From NCBI GenBank assembly GCA_017522015.1, contig JAFXAW010000022.1:1-64000 (forward strand): 64,000 nt of DNA. The letters are read 5' to 3'. Below, piece after piece: positions 32,042-42,007 of this stretch. The translations under genes and the position numbers were made by a program. The notes under the pieces are model-generated. The model was not told the DNA's origin and made no database searches. It saw nothing but the letters and a program-made list of their open reading frames with translations. The stretch's first letter is position 1; each line of letters starts with the position of its first letter. This stretch comes from Oscillospiraceae bacterium (GTDB lineage Bacteria; Bacillota; Clostridia; Oscillospirales; Oscillospiraceae).

Positions 32042-32782
32042 TCAAACAACGCGAATAACGGCAGCCGTTACGTTGTCCGGCGCGCCGCGATCGAGAGCAA
32101 GCTCAATCAAAGATGTGCAGCAGTTTTCCGCATCCGGTGCCTGCGCCATAAGCTGCGCAAGCTCCGCTTCACGAACCTCGTTGGTCAGCCCATCGGAGCA
32201 AAGCATAAGTGCATCGCCTTGCTCGGGAGTGATGGGGAACACGTCGCATTCCACATAAAGCTCCGCCCCAAGCGCCCGCGTGATGATATTGCGCTTCGGA
32301 TGTGTCCTGGCCTCTTCCCTGGTGAGCAATCCCCTCCGCACCATCTCTGCAACATAGGAGTGGTCGTTCGTGATGCATGCAAGCTCTCCTCCGCCTTTGA
32401 GCAGATACGCCCGGCTGTCGCCGACATTTACAACGGCAGCCGTCGTGCCCATGATCAACGCAGCAACAAGCGTTGTTCCCATGCCGTGACATTCTGCATC
32501 CTGAAACGCACGGTCATAGACGCAGGCATTCGCATAGGCCACAGCGTCACGCAAGATCTTATCCGGCGCCGCTCGTTCAGGCGCGTCAAGACAAGAGCGG
32601 ATGTGCGCAAGGAAACTCTCTGCCGCAAGCGTACTTGCCGTGCTGCCCGCGTTGGCGCCGCCCATTCCGTCGCAAACAACGAGCGCGAATTCCCCCAGCT
32701 CCGGATCGGAATAAGCCCGCCATGCATCCTGGTTTTCCTTGCGGACCTTACCGACGTCTGTTTTTGCAAATAACTCGATCAT
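32042..32782 (-). CDS. stp: PP2C-type Ser/Thr phosphatase (PrpC/Stp)
   Basis: A 246-aa metal-dependent phosphatase that reverses PrkC phosphorylation. Conserved metal-binding motifs are RKENQDA, VCDGMGGANAG, VNVGDSRAYL, and LCSDGLTNEV, ending in APDNVTAAVI. ATG at 32782 has GGAG six bases upstream; the in-frame ATG at 32797 lacks a site and overlaps rlmN. The order rlmN-stp-prkC-rsgA is conserved in many Firmicutes. Confidence 0.94.
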   Translation of the reverse strand: MIELFAKTDVGKVRKENQDAWRAYSDPELGEFALVVCDGMGGANAGSTASTLAAESFLAHIRSCLDAPERAAPDKILRDAVAYANACVYDRAFQDAECHGMGTTLVAALIMGTTAAVVNVGDSRAYLLKGGGELACITNDHSYVAEMVRRGLLTREEARTHPKRNIITRALGAELYVECDVFPITPEQGDALMLCSDGLTNEVREAELAQLMAQAPDAENCCTSLIELALDRGAPDNVTAAVIRVV

Positions 32783-32798
32783 GTATCTCTCCGTCATG

Positions 32799-33836
32799 TC
32801 AGCCGTTTCCGGCCTTCCTGCGCAGTTGCCCGCAGGAGGCATCCACATCGCCGCCAAGGCTTCGCCGCACGGTTACATTGACGCCAAGCCTTTCCAGTTC
32901 CTTTGAAAAAGCAGCAATCCGTTCCGGCGGAGATGGCGGCAAACTTCTCTCCTCCACACGGTTGAGCGGGATCAGATTGATGTGCCCACCGATCGGCTTG
33001 ACAAGAGAAGCCAGACGTCTGGCGTGTTCCATCGTGTCATTGACCCGGTCAACCATGATGTACTCAAAAGAAATGCGACGTTTTGTCTTTTCATAATATC
33101 GCACACAGGCGTCCATAAGGCGTTTCACGCCGACGCTGCGGTTGACCGGCATGATACGGGATCTTGTCTCGTCGTCCGGTGCGTGCAGCGAAAGGGATAA
33201 CGTTAGCTGGAGGTCCTCCTCTGCAAGCGCGTCAATACCCTGAACAAGGCCGCAGGTCGACAGCGAAATGTGCCGCATACCGATGTTTCTGCCTTTCGGA
33301 TGATTGATCAGCGTGAGAAACCGCAGCACATTGCTGTAGTTATCCAGCGGTTCACCGATTCCCATGAGGACTATGTTGGAAATGGTGAGGCCGGACTCGC
33401 GTTCCGACGCGAGCACTTCGCCAAGCATTTCCGACGGCGTCAGATTGCGGACAAGTCCACCAAGCGTCGAGGCACAGAATGCACAGCCCATACGGCATCC
33501 GACCTGCGTAGAAATACAGACCGTGTTTCCGTGGTGATAGCGCATGACGACGGTCTCCACTGCGTTGCCGTCCTCCAGCTGCCACAGATACTTGATCGTG
33601 CCGTCCAGCGCAGACACCTGCTTTCGCAGCATGTTTAAGGGGCGCAGCGTGCAGCGCGTCGAAAGTTTTTCTCGCAGGCCTTTGGGGAGGTTTGTCATCT
33701 CCTCAAAGCTGTCTCCCCCGCTGCTGAGCCAGGAAAAAAGCTGCTTTGCGCGGTAGCCAGGTTCACCAAGCTCCGACATCAACACTTCCAGCTCCTCAGG
33801 CAGCATGGATCTTATATCGATCTTCGCATCTTGCAT
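32799..33836 (-). CDS. rlmN: 23S rRNA (adenine2503-C2)-methyltransferase
   Basis: A 345-aa radical SAM methylase acting on A2503 of 23S rRNA and A37 of some tRNAs. The cluster motif is CRMGCAFC, preceded by VCISTQVG. The methyl-carrying cysteine is in DVDASCGQL near the C-terminus. GIGEPLDN and the PVNRSVG region match the family. It overlaps rsmB by 25 bp. Confidence 0.96.
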   Translation of the reverse strand: MQDAKIDIRSMLPEELEVLMSELGEPGYRAKQLFSWLSSGGDSFEEMTNLPKGLREKLSTRCTLRPLNMLRKQVSALDGTIKYLWQLEDGNAVETVVMRYHHGNTVCISTQVGCRMGCAFCASTLGGLVRNLTPSEMLGEVLASERESGLTISNIVLMGIGEPLDNYSNVLRFLTLINHPKGRNIGMRHISLSTCGLVQGIDALAEEDLQLTLSLSLHAPDDETRSRIMPVNRSVGVKRLMDACVRYYEKTKRRISFEYIMVDRVNDTMEHARRLASLVKPIGGHINLIPLNRVEERSLPPSPPERIAAFSKELERLGVNVTVRRSLGGDVDASCGQLRRKAGNG

Positions 33837-35116
33837 ACAAAAAATCCGTCCGTATCATGGATGTGCGGCCAGAGCGTGAGCATGCCGCTCTCAACATGCC
33901 CGATCGGTTCGGGCAAATCAAAACTCTCGGCCGAAAACTCTTTATTCTCGTGCAGAAAACGCATACATATCTCTTCATTTTCCGCCTTCAGCAGTGTACA
34001 CGTAGAATACAGCAGCACACCGCCGGGTTTTACGCATTCGCTGACACCGCGCAGAATGTCAAGCTGGATATCCGGCAAACCGGCGAGCTCTTTCTCGTCC
34101 TTATAACGGATGTCCGGCTTTTTGCGGATTACGCCAAGGCCGGAACAGGGTACGTCTGCCAAAACAAGATCGAACTGCATCCCGAGAGACGCGGCCTTCC
34201 GCGCGTCCATAGGGCGGGTCTCTATGCAGCTGACGCCGAGCCGCTGTGCCTGCGTGCGGAGTCTGCCGAGCTTCTTTTCATGCAGATCGCAGGAGAGAAT
34301 GCTCCCCTTGTTCTGCATCATTACCGCGCAGGCAAAGCTCTTGCCGCCGGGCGCGGCGCAGGCATCCAGTACAGACATACCGGGCTTTGGCGCAGCAGCC
34401 AGCACGGCGAGCTTAGCTGCGGGGTCCTGCACATAGGCAAGGCCCTCATATACGGCATTCAGCCCATCCGCGCCATCCGGCAGCAAAACACAGTCCGGAA
34501 GCCAAGGGTGTTTTTCGGCACCATCCTGCACGAGTGTGTCTGCATCGGTCTTCATTGTGTTGACCTGTGCCCAGATTCCCGGGGAAGCATTGTTGGCTTT
34601 CAGCAGCGCTTCACACTGTTCATAACCGAGACGATCCATAAAGGATTCAACAAGCCACAGCGGATGGCTGTAGAGCGTGGACAGATATCCGGCAGTTCCC
34701 TTGCCGGGAATCTCCGGCAGCGCGCTTCGATTCTCCGCAATGCGGCGCAGTACGGCATTGACAAGACCGGAGGCGCGGGAGACGCCGCTCTTTTTGCAGA
34801 GCTCCACCGCCTCAAATATCGTCGCGTGATTCGGTATCCGATCCATAAACAAAATCGCATACACGGACAGGCGCAGGATGTCCAAAACCTTGGGCTCCAA
34901 ACGCGCCGTGCGGACGGAGGAATACGCATTGATATAGAAATCGCACAGACTTTGATTTTGCTGCACTCCATAGCAGAGTCGCGAGGTCAGGGCCGCGTCC
35001 CTTTTGTCCAGACCGGCACGGCGAATGATGCTGTCGAGCACAGCATCTGACCAGGCGCCGTCCCTGCGCAAGCGCATAAGCGCGCTGAGCGCTGCTTCAC
35101 GCGCACTCATTTCCAT
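33812..35116 (-). CDS. rsmB: 16S rRNA (cytosine967-C5)-methyltransferase
   Basis: A 434-aa enzyme. An N-terminal NusB-like RNA-binding domain (about 1-135) precedes a SAM-dependent methylase with motif I DACAAPGGKS and motif IV DVPCSGLGV carrying the proposed catalytic cysteine. A second cysteine in YSTCTL matches motif VI. ATG at 35116 has GGAG eight bases upstream and overlaps fmt by 10 bp, as usual for the fmt-rsmB pair. Confidence 0.95.
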   Translation of the reverse strand: MEMSAREAALSALMRLRRDGAWSDAVLDSIIRRAGLDKRDAALTSRLCYGVQQNQSLCDFYINAYSSVRTARLEPKVLDILRLSVYAILFMDRIPNHATIFEAVELCKKSGVSRASGLVNAVLRRIAENRSALPEIPGKGTAGYLSTLYSHPLWLVESFMDRLGYEQCEALLKANNASPGIWAQVNTMKTDADTLVQDGAEKHPWLPDCVLLPDGADGLNAVYEGLAYVQDPAAKLAVLAAAPKPGMSVLDACAAPGGKSFACAVMMQNKGSILSCDLHEKKLGRLRTQAQRLGVSCIETRPMDARKAASLGMQFDLVLADVPCSGLGVIRKKPDIRYKDEKELAGLPDIQLDILRGVSECVKPGGVLLYSTCTLLKAENEEICMRFLHENKEFSAESFDLPEPIGHVESGMLTLWPHIHDTDGFFVCKMRRSI

Positions 35117-36042
35117 TTCTGCGTCTCCACGTCAAAGGGATGTCCAAGCAGGAAATCCCGTGTCTTCATACGTTTACCGCCCGGAGCCTGCACTTCCGTT
35201 AACAGAATCGTTCCGCCACCGCCACACGCAACCTCAAACCCATTCTTGTCCGCGGACAAAACCGTACCGGGTGCGCAATCGGACGTATTTTCCGTATAGT
35301 CGGCGCTGTGCACACGAAGGGTTACGCCATCAAGCATCATGGTCGCACAGGGCCAAGGCTCAAGACCGTAAATCCACTTGAGCACTTCACGTGGGGATTT
35401 GGAAAAATCAAGAGGACTCATTTCCTTGCAAAGCATAGTTGTAAAGGTTGCGTCACGATGTTCCTGCGCGCAGCGGGGTGCTGTCCCCTCGTCCAAAGCC
35501 GTAACGGTTTTGCAGAGCAGGTCTTTCCCGAGCTCCTGAAGCCGGTCAAACAGCTCTCCGGAGGTCTCATGTTCCCCGATCTTCGTAGTCTCCTGATAAA
35601 TGATGTCACCGGTGTCAACGTCCGGACCCATGTGCATGGTTGTTACGCCGGTTTCCTCATCGCCGCTCAGCACCGCCCATTGGATCGGTGCGCTGCCGCG
35701 CAGCTTCGGCAGCAGTGAGGCGTGCACATTGATGCAGCCGAGGCGCGGGATAGAAAGCATCTCTTCCGGCAGCTTCTTTCCGTATGCAACAACAACGCCG
35801 AGATCGGGCTTCAGCGAACGTAAAATCTCGCAGGACGCACCGTCCCGAAGTGTCTCCGGCTGATAAACCGGCAGTCCGTATTGCAGCGCGATCTCCTTCA
35901 CAGGGCTGTAACGCATCTGCATGCCGCGCTTGCTCGGCTTGTCCGGCTGCGTAAAGACGCCGCAGACCTCAAATCCGCCGTCCAGCAGCGCCTGCAGATG
36001 TGTCGCCGCAAAATCAGGCGTGCCCATGAAAACGATTCTCAT
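35107..36042 (-). CDS. fmt: Methionyl-tRNA formyltransferase
   Basis: A 311-aa enzyme that formylates initiator Met-tRNA. The N-terminal catalytic domain shows FMGTPDFA, NVHASLLPKLRGSAPIQW with catalytic Asn and His, and DTGDI with the catalytic Asp. The C-terminal OB-like domain binds tRNA. It overlaps def by 4 bp; deformylation by Def is the reverse step on the nascent protein, and the pairing is typical. Confidence 0.96.
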   Translation of the reverse strand: MRIVFMGTPDFAATHLQALLDGGFEVCGVFTQPDKPSKRGMQMRYSPVKEIALQYGLPVYQPETLRDGASCEILRSLKPDLGVVVAYGKKLPEEMLSIPRLGCINVHASLLPKLRGSAPIQWAVLSGDEETGVTTMHMGPDVDTGDIIYQETTKIGEHETSGELFDRLQELGKDLLCKTVTALDEGTAPRCAQEHRDATFTTMLCKEMSPLDFSKSPREVLKWIYGLEPWPCATMMLDGVTLRVHSADYTENTSDCAPGTVLSADKNGFEVACGGGGTILLTEVQAPGGKRMKTRDFLLGHPFDVETQKWK

Positions 36043-36548
36043 TCGTCCTCCCCATCGTAGCCGTTATCCAGCTCCTCCTGGCTCAAAATGCGCTCCGCCT
36101 TGCTGAGGAAAAGATAACCGTCCAGATGGTCAATCTCATGGCAGAAGGCGCGCGCTGTAAGATTATAGCCTGTGACGGTAAACGGATTTCCGTAACGATC
36201 CTGTGCACGAACCGTCACAGTATCCGGCCGTGTCACAATCCCGAACACGCCGGGAACACTCAGGCAGCCTTCCGCACCGGTCTGCTCGCCTGAAACGCTT
36301 TCGATCTCCGGGTTGAGCAGCTCAATGATATAGGGCTCCTCGCCCTCCTCAACATTGGTCTCCAGCACCAGAACGGCACGGCGGAGCACGCCAACCTGCG
36401 GAGCAGCAAGGCCAACGCCGTTTACGTCCATGAGCGTCTCGTGCATATCGTCCAGGAGCATATGCAGACGCTTATCAAAATCCTTGATCGGACGGCAGCG
36501 CTTTTCGAGCGTGGTGTCCCCTTTTTCCAGAATATTTCTCAGTGCCAT
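36039..36548 (-). CDS. def: Peptide deformylase
   Basis: A 169-aa metalloenzyme that removes the formyl group from new proteins. All three motifs are seen: GVGLAAPQVG, EGCLSVPG and HEIDHLDG, supplying the Cys and two His metal ligands and the catalytic Glu. ATG at 36548 with GAGG seven bases upstream is preferred to GTG at 36554. Confidence 0.96.
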   Translation of the reverse strand: MALRNILEKGDTTLEKRCRPIKDFDKRLHMLLDDMHETLMDVNGVGLAAPQVGVLRRAVLVLETNVEEGEEPYIIELLNPEIESVSGEQTGAEGCLSVPGVFGIVTRPDTVTVRAQDRYGNPFTVTGYNLTARAFCHEIDHLDGYLFLSKAERILSQEELDNGYDGEDE

Positions 36549-36583
36549 AAGCACACCTCAATTCCTATTTCTCTGTTTATATT

Positions 36584-38833
36584 TCAAATCTCACAGTCCG
36601 CGTATACCGAAACGCCGCGGAAAGCGCGATTTGTGTTGCTTTGAATTACTGTCTGCGCAACCCAGCCACGGATGTAGCGGTCGTCCTTGCAGGCAAGGGT
36701 TACGCTGTAACGGTACCGATTGTTCACGCGCAGCACCGGCAGCGGTGCAGGACCGAGAATCTGCACATCCTCCCTGTCGCGCAGCACTTCGCGCAGTTGT
36801 TGACGAATTTCTGTACAGCATCTGAGCACCTGCGCTTCATCCATGCCGGATGCCGTAAATCTGTAAAGACTGCAAAAAGGCGGGGCGCTCTGCATGCGCC
36901 GAACTTCCAGCTCTGCCGAATAAAAACCCTCATAATCCTGCTCGGCAGCAAGACGGATCACACGATTTTCCGGCGTATACGTCTGGATGATCGCCTCTCC
37001 GGGTTTTTCGCCGCGTCCGGAACGACCAATGACCTGCGTCAAGAGCGAAAAAGTTCGCTCTGCTGCACGAAAGTCGCCCGAATACAGGGACTGATCTGCA
37101 GAAATCACACCGACCAGCGTGACGTTTTCAAAATCAAGCCCTTTCGCAACCATCTGCGTTCCGAGAAGGATTGGAATCTTTTCCTCCCGGAATCGGCTCA
37201 AAATCGCTTCATGACTCCCGGCTGCACCGACGCTGTCCGCATCCATGCGCAGAATCTCCACACCGGGGAGGAGTTCACGCAGCTCTTCCTCCACCTTCTG
37301 CGTGCCCGTGCCGATATAGTTGAGCTTACCGCCACAGTCCGGGCAGATGTCCTCACTGATCTTTTGGGAATAGCCGCAGTAGTGACAGATCAGGCGCCGA
37401 TTGGCGCTGTGCCAGGTCAGACTGACGCTGCAGCGAGGGCATTCATATACATAGCCGCACTCACCGCAGTTGATAAGTTTATTCGTGCCGCGCCTGTTCA
37501 GAAACAGAATGCTCTGCTCTCCGCTTTCGATGCGTTGCCGAAGTGCGTCAAGCAATTCTCCGCTCAGCGAAGTTCCGTTTCCTGCGCGAAGCTCCCGCTT
37601 CATGTCCACGAATTTCACGCTTGGCAGCTGCATCTGATTGTAGCGCTTGTCCAGGCGATAGAAGCTGTATCTTCCCTCCTGCGCTGCATACATGCTGGAT
37701 ATATCCGGCGTTGCGCTTCCAAGCAACATCAGCGCGTTGTTGTGCGCGCACAGGTATTTCGCCACATTTCGCGTGTGAAAACGGGGATTGTTTTCCGAGC
37801 GATAACTGTCCTCCTGCTCCTCGTCCATAATCAGAATGCCGAGGTTTTCCACAGGAGCAAACACGGCCGAACGTGTTCCGATCACGACGCGAGCTTCCCC
37901 GCATTTGATGCGCATCCATTCGTCCCGGCGCTCTCCGACAGACAGTGAGCTGTGCAGCACAGCGGTTTTGTCTCCAAAATAGCCCGAGAATGTTTCCAGC
38001 ATCTGCGGCGTCAGCGCGATCTCCGGAACAAGCATGATCGCAGTCTTGCCCATGGAAAGCGCGTGCGAAATCAAATGAACATAAACCGCGGTCTTTCCGC
38101 TTCCCGTCACACCAAAAAGCAGCGCTGCCTCCGGCTTGCCGGATTCGAGCTTTTCACGCAGGCCGTCATAGGCATTTTGCTGCTCGGCATTCAGTTCCGG
38201 CAACGGTGTCGCCTCGCGCTCACGATAGCTCGGGCGGCGAAACACCGTGATCTCCTCTGTTTTAACCAGCCCGGCTTTTTCCAGCGCATTCACGCTCTGT
38301 GTCTTTGCGCCGCTGAACGCGCACAGCTCCGGAACTGAAACCCGTCCTGTCTCACAAAGGATGCGCAGCAGATTGGACTGCACCGGCGCGCTGCGCCGTT
38401 TCTGCGCAGAGATTAAGATTGCTTCCTCGGCCGGGATCGCCAGCGAAACCAGACGCACAGTCTTATCTCCGACGCGGCACGCACCTTTGGAATCAAACCA
38501 TAAGCCGGTGGGCAGCATGGCCTTGAGCCCGTCGTAGATTGTGCAGAAGCATCTCTCCCGCAGCCAGATCAGCAGCCTGATCTGCGCCTCGGAGACGATC
38601 GGTTCCTCATCCAGCACGTCAAGAACGGCCTTCAGCTCCGTTCGGCTGCTCTCCGCCTGCACAGCAAGGATCAGACCCTCCGTTCTGCGGTTTCCTCTGC
38701 CAAACGGCACGAAAACACGTACCCCCGGCGCGGCCCGATCCACGAGCTCTGGCGGCACAAGATAATCAAAGGGTCTGTCTACCCAGTAGGTCACGCCCGA
38801 GACAGCAACTCTGGCGATTTTCCGCTCCGGCAT
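36584..38833 (-). CDS. priA: Primosomal helicase PriA
   Basis: A 749-aa superfamily 2 helicase that restarts collapsed replication forks. The N-terminal DNA-binding part is followed by Walker A GVTGSGKTAVY and Walker B MDEEQED, where most PriA proteins have DEEH. Eight cysteines in four CxxC pairs (CGEC, CPRC, CHYC, CPDC) form the zinc sites. QMVAKGLDFENVTLVG and GRSGRGEKPG are conserved helicase motifs V and VI. No strong ribosome binding site was seen before the ATG. coaBC, which often lies between rpoZ and priA, is missing. Confidence 0.95.
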   Translation of the reverse strand: MPERKIARVAVSGVTYWVDRPFDYLVPPELVDRAAPGVRVFVPFGRGNRRTEGLILAVQAESSRTELKAVLDVLDEEPIVSEAQIRLLIWLRERCFCTIYDGLKAMLPTGLWFDSKGACRVGDKTVRLVSLAIPAEEAILISAQKRRSAPVQSNLLRILCETGRVSVPELCAFSGAKTQSVNALEKAGLVKTEEITVFRRPSYREREATPLPELNAEQQNAYDGLREKLESGKPEAALLFGVTGSGKTAVYVHLISHALSMGKTAIMLVPEIALTPQMLETFSGYFGDKTAVLHSSLSVGERRDEWMRIKCGEARVVIGTRSAVFAPVENLGILIMDEEQEDSYRSENNPRFHTRNVAKYLCAHNNALMLLGSATPDISSMYAAQEGRYSFYRLDKRYNQMQLPSVKFVDMKRELRAGNGTSLSGELLDALRQRIESGEQSILFLNRRGTNKLINCGECGYVYECPRCSVSLTWHSANRRLICHYCGYSQKISEDICPDCGGKLNYIGTGTQKVEEELRELLPGVEILRMDADSVGAAGSHEAILSRFREEKIPILLGTQMVAKGLDFENVTLVGVISADQSLYSGDFRAAERTFSLLTQVIGRSGRGEKPGEAIIQTYTPENRVIRLAAEQDYEGFYSAELEVRRMQSAPPFCSLYRFTASGMDEAQVLRCCTEIRQQLREVLRDREDVQILGPAPLPVLRVNNRYRYSVTLACKDDRYIRGWVAQTVIQSNTNRAFRGVSVYADCEI

Positions 38834-38852
38834 TGCAGCTCGTGACGGCGAC

Positions 38853-39068
38853 TCAGTTGAGTGTGTCGGGAGCGGTTTCCTTCATAAGGGTCAGCTTCCC
38901 GGAATACACCTCATCAATGGCCGTGGAGACCGGTTTTTTGTCCAAAATCTCGCGGTTTTCCTCTGCATTGAGCGAAATTTTGCGCGCACGGCGTGCAACA
39001 AGATTGACGAGGAGATAGCGGCTGCCAACCTTCTCAACCAGGTCAGCCATAGGCGGATAAAGCATCAT
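38853..39068 (-). CDS. rpoZ: RNA polymerase omega subunit
   Basis: A 71-aa subunit that helps assemble RNA polymerase and binds the beta-prime subunit. SRYLLVNLVARRARKI matches the omega core, and it lies after gmk as in many bacteria. Two adjacent ATG codons (39068 and 39065) follow AGGA; the first is used here. Confidence 0.9.
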   Translation of the reverse strand: MMLYPPMADLVEKVGSRYLLVNLVARRARKISLNAEENREILDKKPVSTAIDEVYSGKLTLMKETAPDTLN

Positions 39069-39107
39069 AAAAATCTTTCCTTTCTGATCACAAGCGTTTG
39101 TTCGGTA

Positions 39108-39707
39108 TTATTCACTCAAATATTGCAAACGATTCGATGTGCGGCATTGCTCTGCCAAAATGATGGAACGAAGCTCTGTTGCAGCATCGTCTGCGTTGTC
39201 ATTGATCACAATATAGTCATATTTCGGGATTTCCCGATATTCCATCTTTGCGCGCTCAAGGCGGGAAATGATTTTCTCCTCCGGCACATCGCCTCTGCCG
39301 CGAAGCCGTCTCTCCAGCTCCTCCATGCTCGGCGGCGCAAGGAAGATCATAACCGCATCGGGCATGACCTTGCGGACGTTGCCGGCGCCAACCACCTCAA
39401 TGTCCAGCAGTATGTTCACGCCTTTCTCCAGGCTCTGAAGGATGGGCTTGATCGGTGTTCCGTAGTAGCTGTCGACATACTCAACGTATTCCAAAAGCTC
39501 GCCGTCCTTAATCATCTGCTCAAAACGTGCCCTGTCAACGAAATGATAGTTCTCTCCGTCAACCTCCCCTTTTCGGGGCGCTCTCGTCGTCGCGGAAACA
39601 GAAAACTGCAGGTCTTCCCTGTCGGCAATGACGCGACTGATAACCGTGCTCTTGCCCGCGCCGGAAGGTCCGGAGATCACAAAAAGTCTGCCCTTGTCAA
39701 TCCGCAT
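39108..39707 (-). CDS. gmk: Guanylate kinase
   Basis: A 199-aa kinase that converts GMP to GDP. The P-loop is [11 protein letters not shown], followed by [16 protein letters not shown] for GMP binding. ATG at 39707 has GGAGG nine bases upstream and overlaps remA by 11 bp. The order yicC-remA-gmk-rpoZ is strongly conserved in Firmicutes. Confidence 0.96.
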   Translation of the reverse strand: MRIDKGRLFVISGPSGAGKSTVISRVIADREDLQFSVSATTRAPRKGEVDGENYHFVDRARFEQMIKDGELLEYVEYVDSYYGTPIKPILQSLEKGVNILLDIEVVGAGNVRKVMPDAVMIFLAPPSMEELERRLRGRGDVPEEKIISRLERAKMEYREIPKYDYIVINDNADDAATELRSIILAEQCRTSNRLQYLSE

Positions 39708-39966
39708 TGTCCGGCACCTCCACGCTCTCCGCTTTTCCGGAAATGCGGCTTGCAATGGTCTCAGGCTGGATCGCCGACAAAATTACATGGCCACTGTCCA
39801 TAATCAGCACCGCACGGGTGCGCCGTCCGTAAGTTGCGTCGATCAGCTCACCGCGCTCTCGTACATCCTGAATGATGCGCTTGATCGGCGCTGACTCCGG
39901 CCCGACGACGGCCAGAAGTCTGGATGCCGAAACCATGTTTCCAAATCCGATGTTGATAAGTTTCAC
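39697..39966 (-). CDS. remA: RemA/DUF370 DNA-binding regulator
   Basis: An 89-aa protein of the RemA family, which in Bacillus activates biofilm matrix and osmoprotection genes by binding DNA as an oligomer. Signature segments are NIGFGNMV, the [11 protein letters not shown] stretch and [18 protein letters not shown]. Targets in this organism are unknown. Confidence 0.92.
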   Translation of the reverse strand: MKLINIGFGNMVSASRLLAVVGPESAPIKRIIQDVRERGELIDATYGRRTRAVLIMDSGHVILSAIQPETIASRISGKAESVEVPDNAD

Positions 39967-39978
39967 GGTTTCATCCCC

Positions 39979-40857
39979 TCACTCAATGTTCTGAATCTGT
40001 TCCCGGATCTTCTCAATCTCGGATTTCAGCTCAATCACAGTGGCGGCAATTGTCTTGTCGCTGCACTTGGAGCCAATGGTATTTGCCTCACGGTTGAACT
40101 CCTGAATCAGGAAGTCCAGCTTGCGGCCAACAGGAGAACCGCCTGTGAGCATCTCACGCATCTGCGCGATATGGCTGCGCAGGCGCACCGTCTCTTCATC
40201 CACGGCAACCTTATCCGCAAAGATGGCTGCCTCCGTCAGAATGCGGCTTTCATCAATGCTGCTCTGCCCGAGAACCTCCTGCAGTTTCGCATAGAGGCGA
40301 GATCTGTACTCTGCGACGGTGCGCGGAGAGGCTTCTTCAACGGATGACACAAGCTTCTCGATGGAAACAAGTCTCTCCCGCACGTCTGCCTCTAACTTCG
40401 CACCCTCACGGGCACGCATCTCATTGAAGGAATCAATCGCCGTCTCAAGCAGCTTATCGAGCTCCGCTGCAAGCGCTTCCTGATCGGTTTCCTGCTTTTC
40501 CACGCTCAGCACATCCGGAAGCCGCGCTGCACTTACCGCGCTCAGATCAAAAGGCAGGTCATACTTCTCTGCAATAGACCTCAGCGCTTCCACATAGCCG
40601 TCAAGCAGCGCCTCATTGACCGCAATCCGAAGATTCTCGCCACCGGAAGAATTGATCGTTACAAAAACGTCTACCTTTCCGCGGGAGATTTTCTCCGACA
40701 CCTTTCTTTTCAAAGACTCCTCTGCAAACAGGAAGCTGCGGGGCAAACGAATATTTGTATCCAAATAGCGATTATTGACGCTCTTGAGCTCAACCGTCAG
40801 CTCCATGCCCCGGAAACTACCGGAAGCGGCTCCATATCCGGTCATGCTGATGATCAT
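39979..40857 (-). CDS. yicC: YicC family endoribonuclease
   Basis: A 292-aa protein. The N-terminus SMTGYGAASG and the region KSVNNRYLD are diagnostic, and the C-terminal DUF1732 segment ends in GSKCSDKTIAATVIELKSEIEKIREQ. Family members are reported to cleave RNA, including small regulatory RNAs. It is 12 bp upstream of remA. Confidence 0.94.
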   Translation of the reverse strand: MIISMTGYGAASGSFRGMELTVELKSVNNRYLDTNIRLPRSFLFAEESLKRKVSEKISRGKVDVFVTINSSGGENLRIAVNEALLDGYVEALRSIAEKYDLPFDLSAVSAARLPDVLSVEKQETDQEALAAELDKLLETAIDSFNEMRAREGAKLEADVRERLVSIEKLVSSVEEASPRTVAEYRSRLYAKLQEVLGQSSIDESRILTEAAIFADKVAVDEETVRLRSHIAQMREMLTGGSPVGRKLDFLIQEFNREANTIGSKCSDKTIAATVIELKSEIEKIREQIQNIE

Positions 40858-40872
40858 AATATCACAACCTAT

Positions 40873-41388
40873 TTATAATTTTCTTGACGCGAATTTCTTT
40901 ATATACATCTGAATAAGCTGCGTCAGGCATATGTCATAAATGACAAACACGGCGTTCACGCCGATCCACAACAGCCAAAGCGCAATTTCTTGCTCCAGCG
41001 CTTCAGGGAAGAACTGTTTGGCAACAAACCATGTCACGGCTACTGCCACGTTCAGCACGGCAAATTTCAGCAGCCAGCCGACCGTTCTGTTCCTAATACG
41101 CTCAATCGGACTTTTAAGCGCGGGATAATAACCAAAAAATGCTGCATACATCAGCGCCACAATCTTAACCGGCGAAATCAGCAGCGCGAGCGCAGCAGAT
41201 ACAGCGTATACACCCGCAGCCCACTTTCCGCCACAATGGATAACGGCCAATACGCCGACCAAACCCGCAATCGCTGCCATCGCAACTCTTCCCGAAGGCA
41301 GAACCGCGGCAAAGTAAAGCAGCGCCGTTGATACGGCCGCAAGCATCGCGCTGAGCGCAAGCCGTTTCGTTCTCGTGTTGTTTTTCAT
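40873..41388 (-). CDS. Conserved membrane protein
   Basis: A 171-aa protein with about five hydrophobic helices, beginning LALSAMLAAVSTALLYFA. The N-terminal pattern resembles the start of ECF-transporter S components and related predicted membrane proteins of Clostridia, but no substrate motif is visible. It lies 1 bp after the J-domain gene and 15 bp before yicC, inside the long cluster. Confidence 0.75.
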   Translation of the reverse strand: MKNNTRTKRLALSAMLAAVSTALLYFAAVLPSGRVAMAAIAGLVGVLAVIHCGGKWAAGVYAVSAALALLISPVKIVALMYAAFFGYYPALKSPIERIRNRTVGWLLKFAVLNVAVAVTWFVAKQFFPEALEQEIALWLLWIGVNAVFVIYDICLTQLIQMYIKKFASRKL

Positions 41389-41389
41389 C

Positions 41390-42007
41390 TCAGCAACAAC
41401 GGATCAGATCGCAGCCAAGGCATTCACAGCAGCAGTCCGCAATAAGAAGCGAGGAGCATATATCGCAGCCGTTCATACCGCCCGAATAGCCGCCGTTTGT
41501 GCGGTACTGCGCGCCGCCGCTTTGCATGAAATTGTAGGCCTGTCGGTATTCCGCATTGCCCGGATCCATGCGCACGGCATCCTCAAAGAAATGCACAGCT
41601 TCATCCATCCAGCCGCGCTTGTAATACAAACTGCCCATCAGGAAATTCCACTCCGCACCACGGTCTGAGACATCCACACCGTCGAGCAGCTGCTCGGCAT
41701 AATCCAGATTTCCGGAATTGATTGCCATACGAATCTGCGCATAAACGCCGCTTGACGCACCGTTTGACGCACCGGGATTCCAGCCGCCGGTGTATCCACC
41801 GCCGTGATTGCTGCCGCCGGCGCGCTGCTTTGTAATTATGTCGTAGGCTTCGTTGATCTCCTTCATCTTCTCCTGCGCGAGATCTGCCAGCGGATTGTCG
41901 TGATAATTGTCGGGATGATATTTTCTCGCCAAGTCGCGATAAGCTCTCTTCACTTCTTCGTCACTTGCCGAAGGGGAAACTCCAAGTATCCGGTAGGGAT
42001 CGGTCAT
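41390..42007 (-). CDS. J-domain protein with TPR-like repeats and a cysteine-rich tail
   Basis: A 205-aa protein. The N-terminal J-domain (about 3-60) contains the HPD motif at 31-33, so it should stimulate an Hsp70 partner. A Gly-rich linker leads to helical TPR-like repeats (about 90-160, DYAEQLLDG and [17 protein letters not shown]). The last 28 residues hold nine cysteines ([19 protein letters not shown]), a likely metal-binding site. ATG at 42007 has GGAG seven bases upstream and overlaps the DUF5685 gene by 4 bp. No zinc-finger domain of classical DnaJ is present. Confidence 0.88.
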   Translation of the reverse strand: MTDPYRILGVSPSASDEEVKRAYRDLARKYHPDNYHDNPLADLAQEKMKEINEAYDIITKQRAGGSNHGGGYTGGWNPGASNGASSGVYAQIRMAINSGNLDYAEQLLDGVDVSDRGAEWNFLMGSLYYKRGWMDEAVHFFEDAVRMDPGNAEYRQAYNFMQSGGAQYRTNGGYSGGMNGCDICSSLLIADCCCECLGCDLIRCC

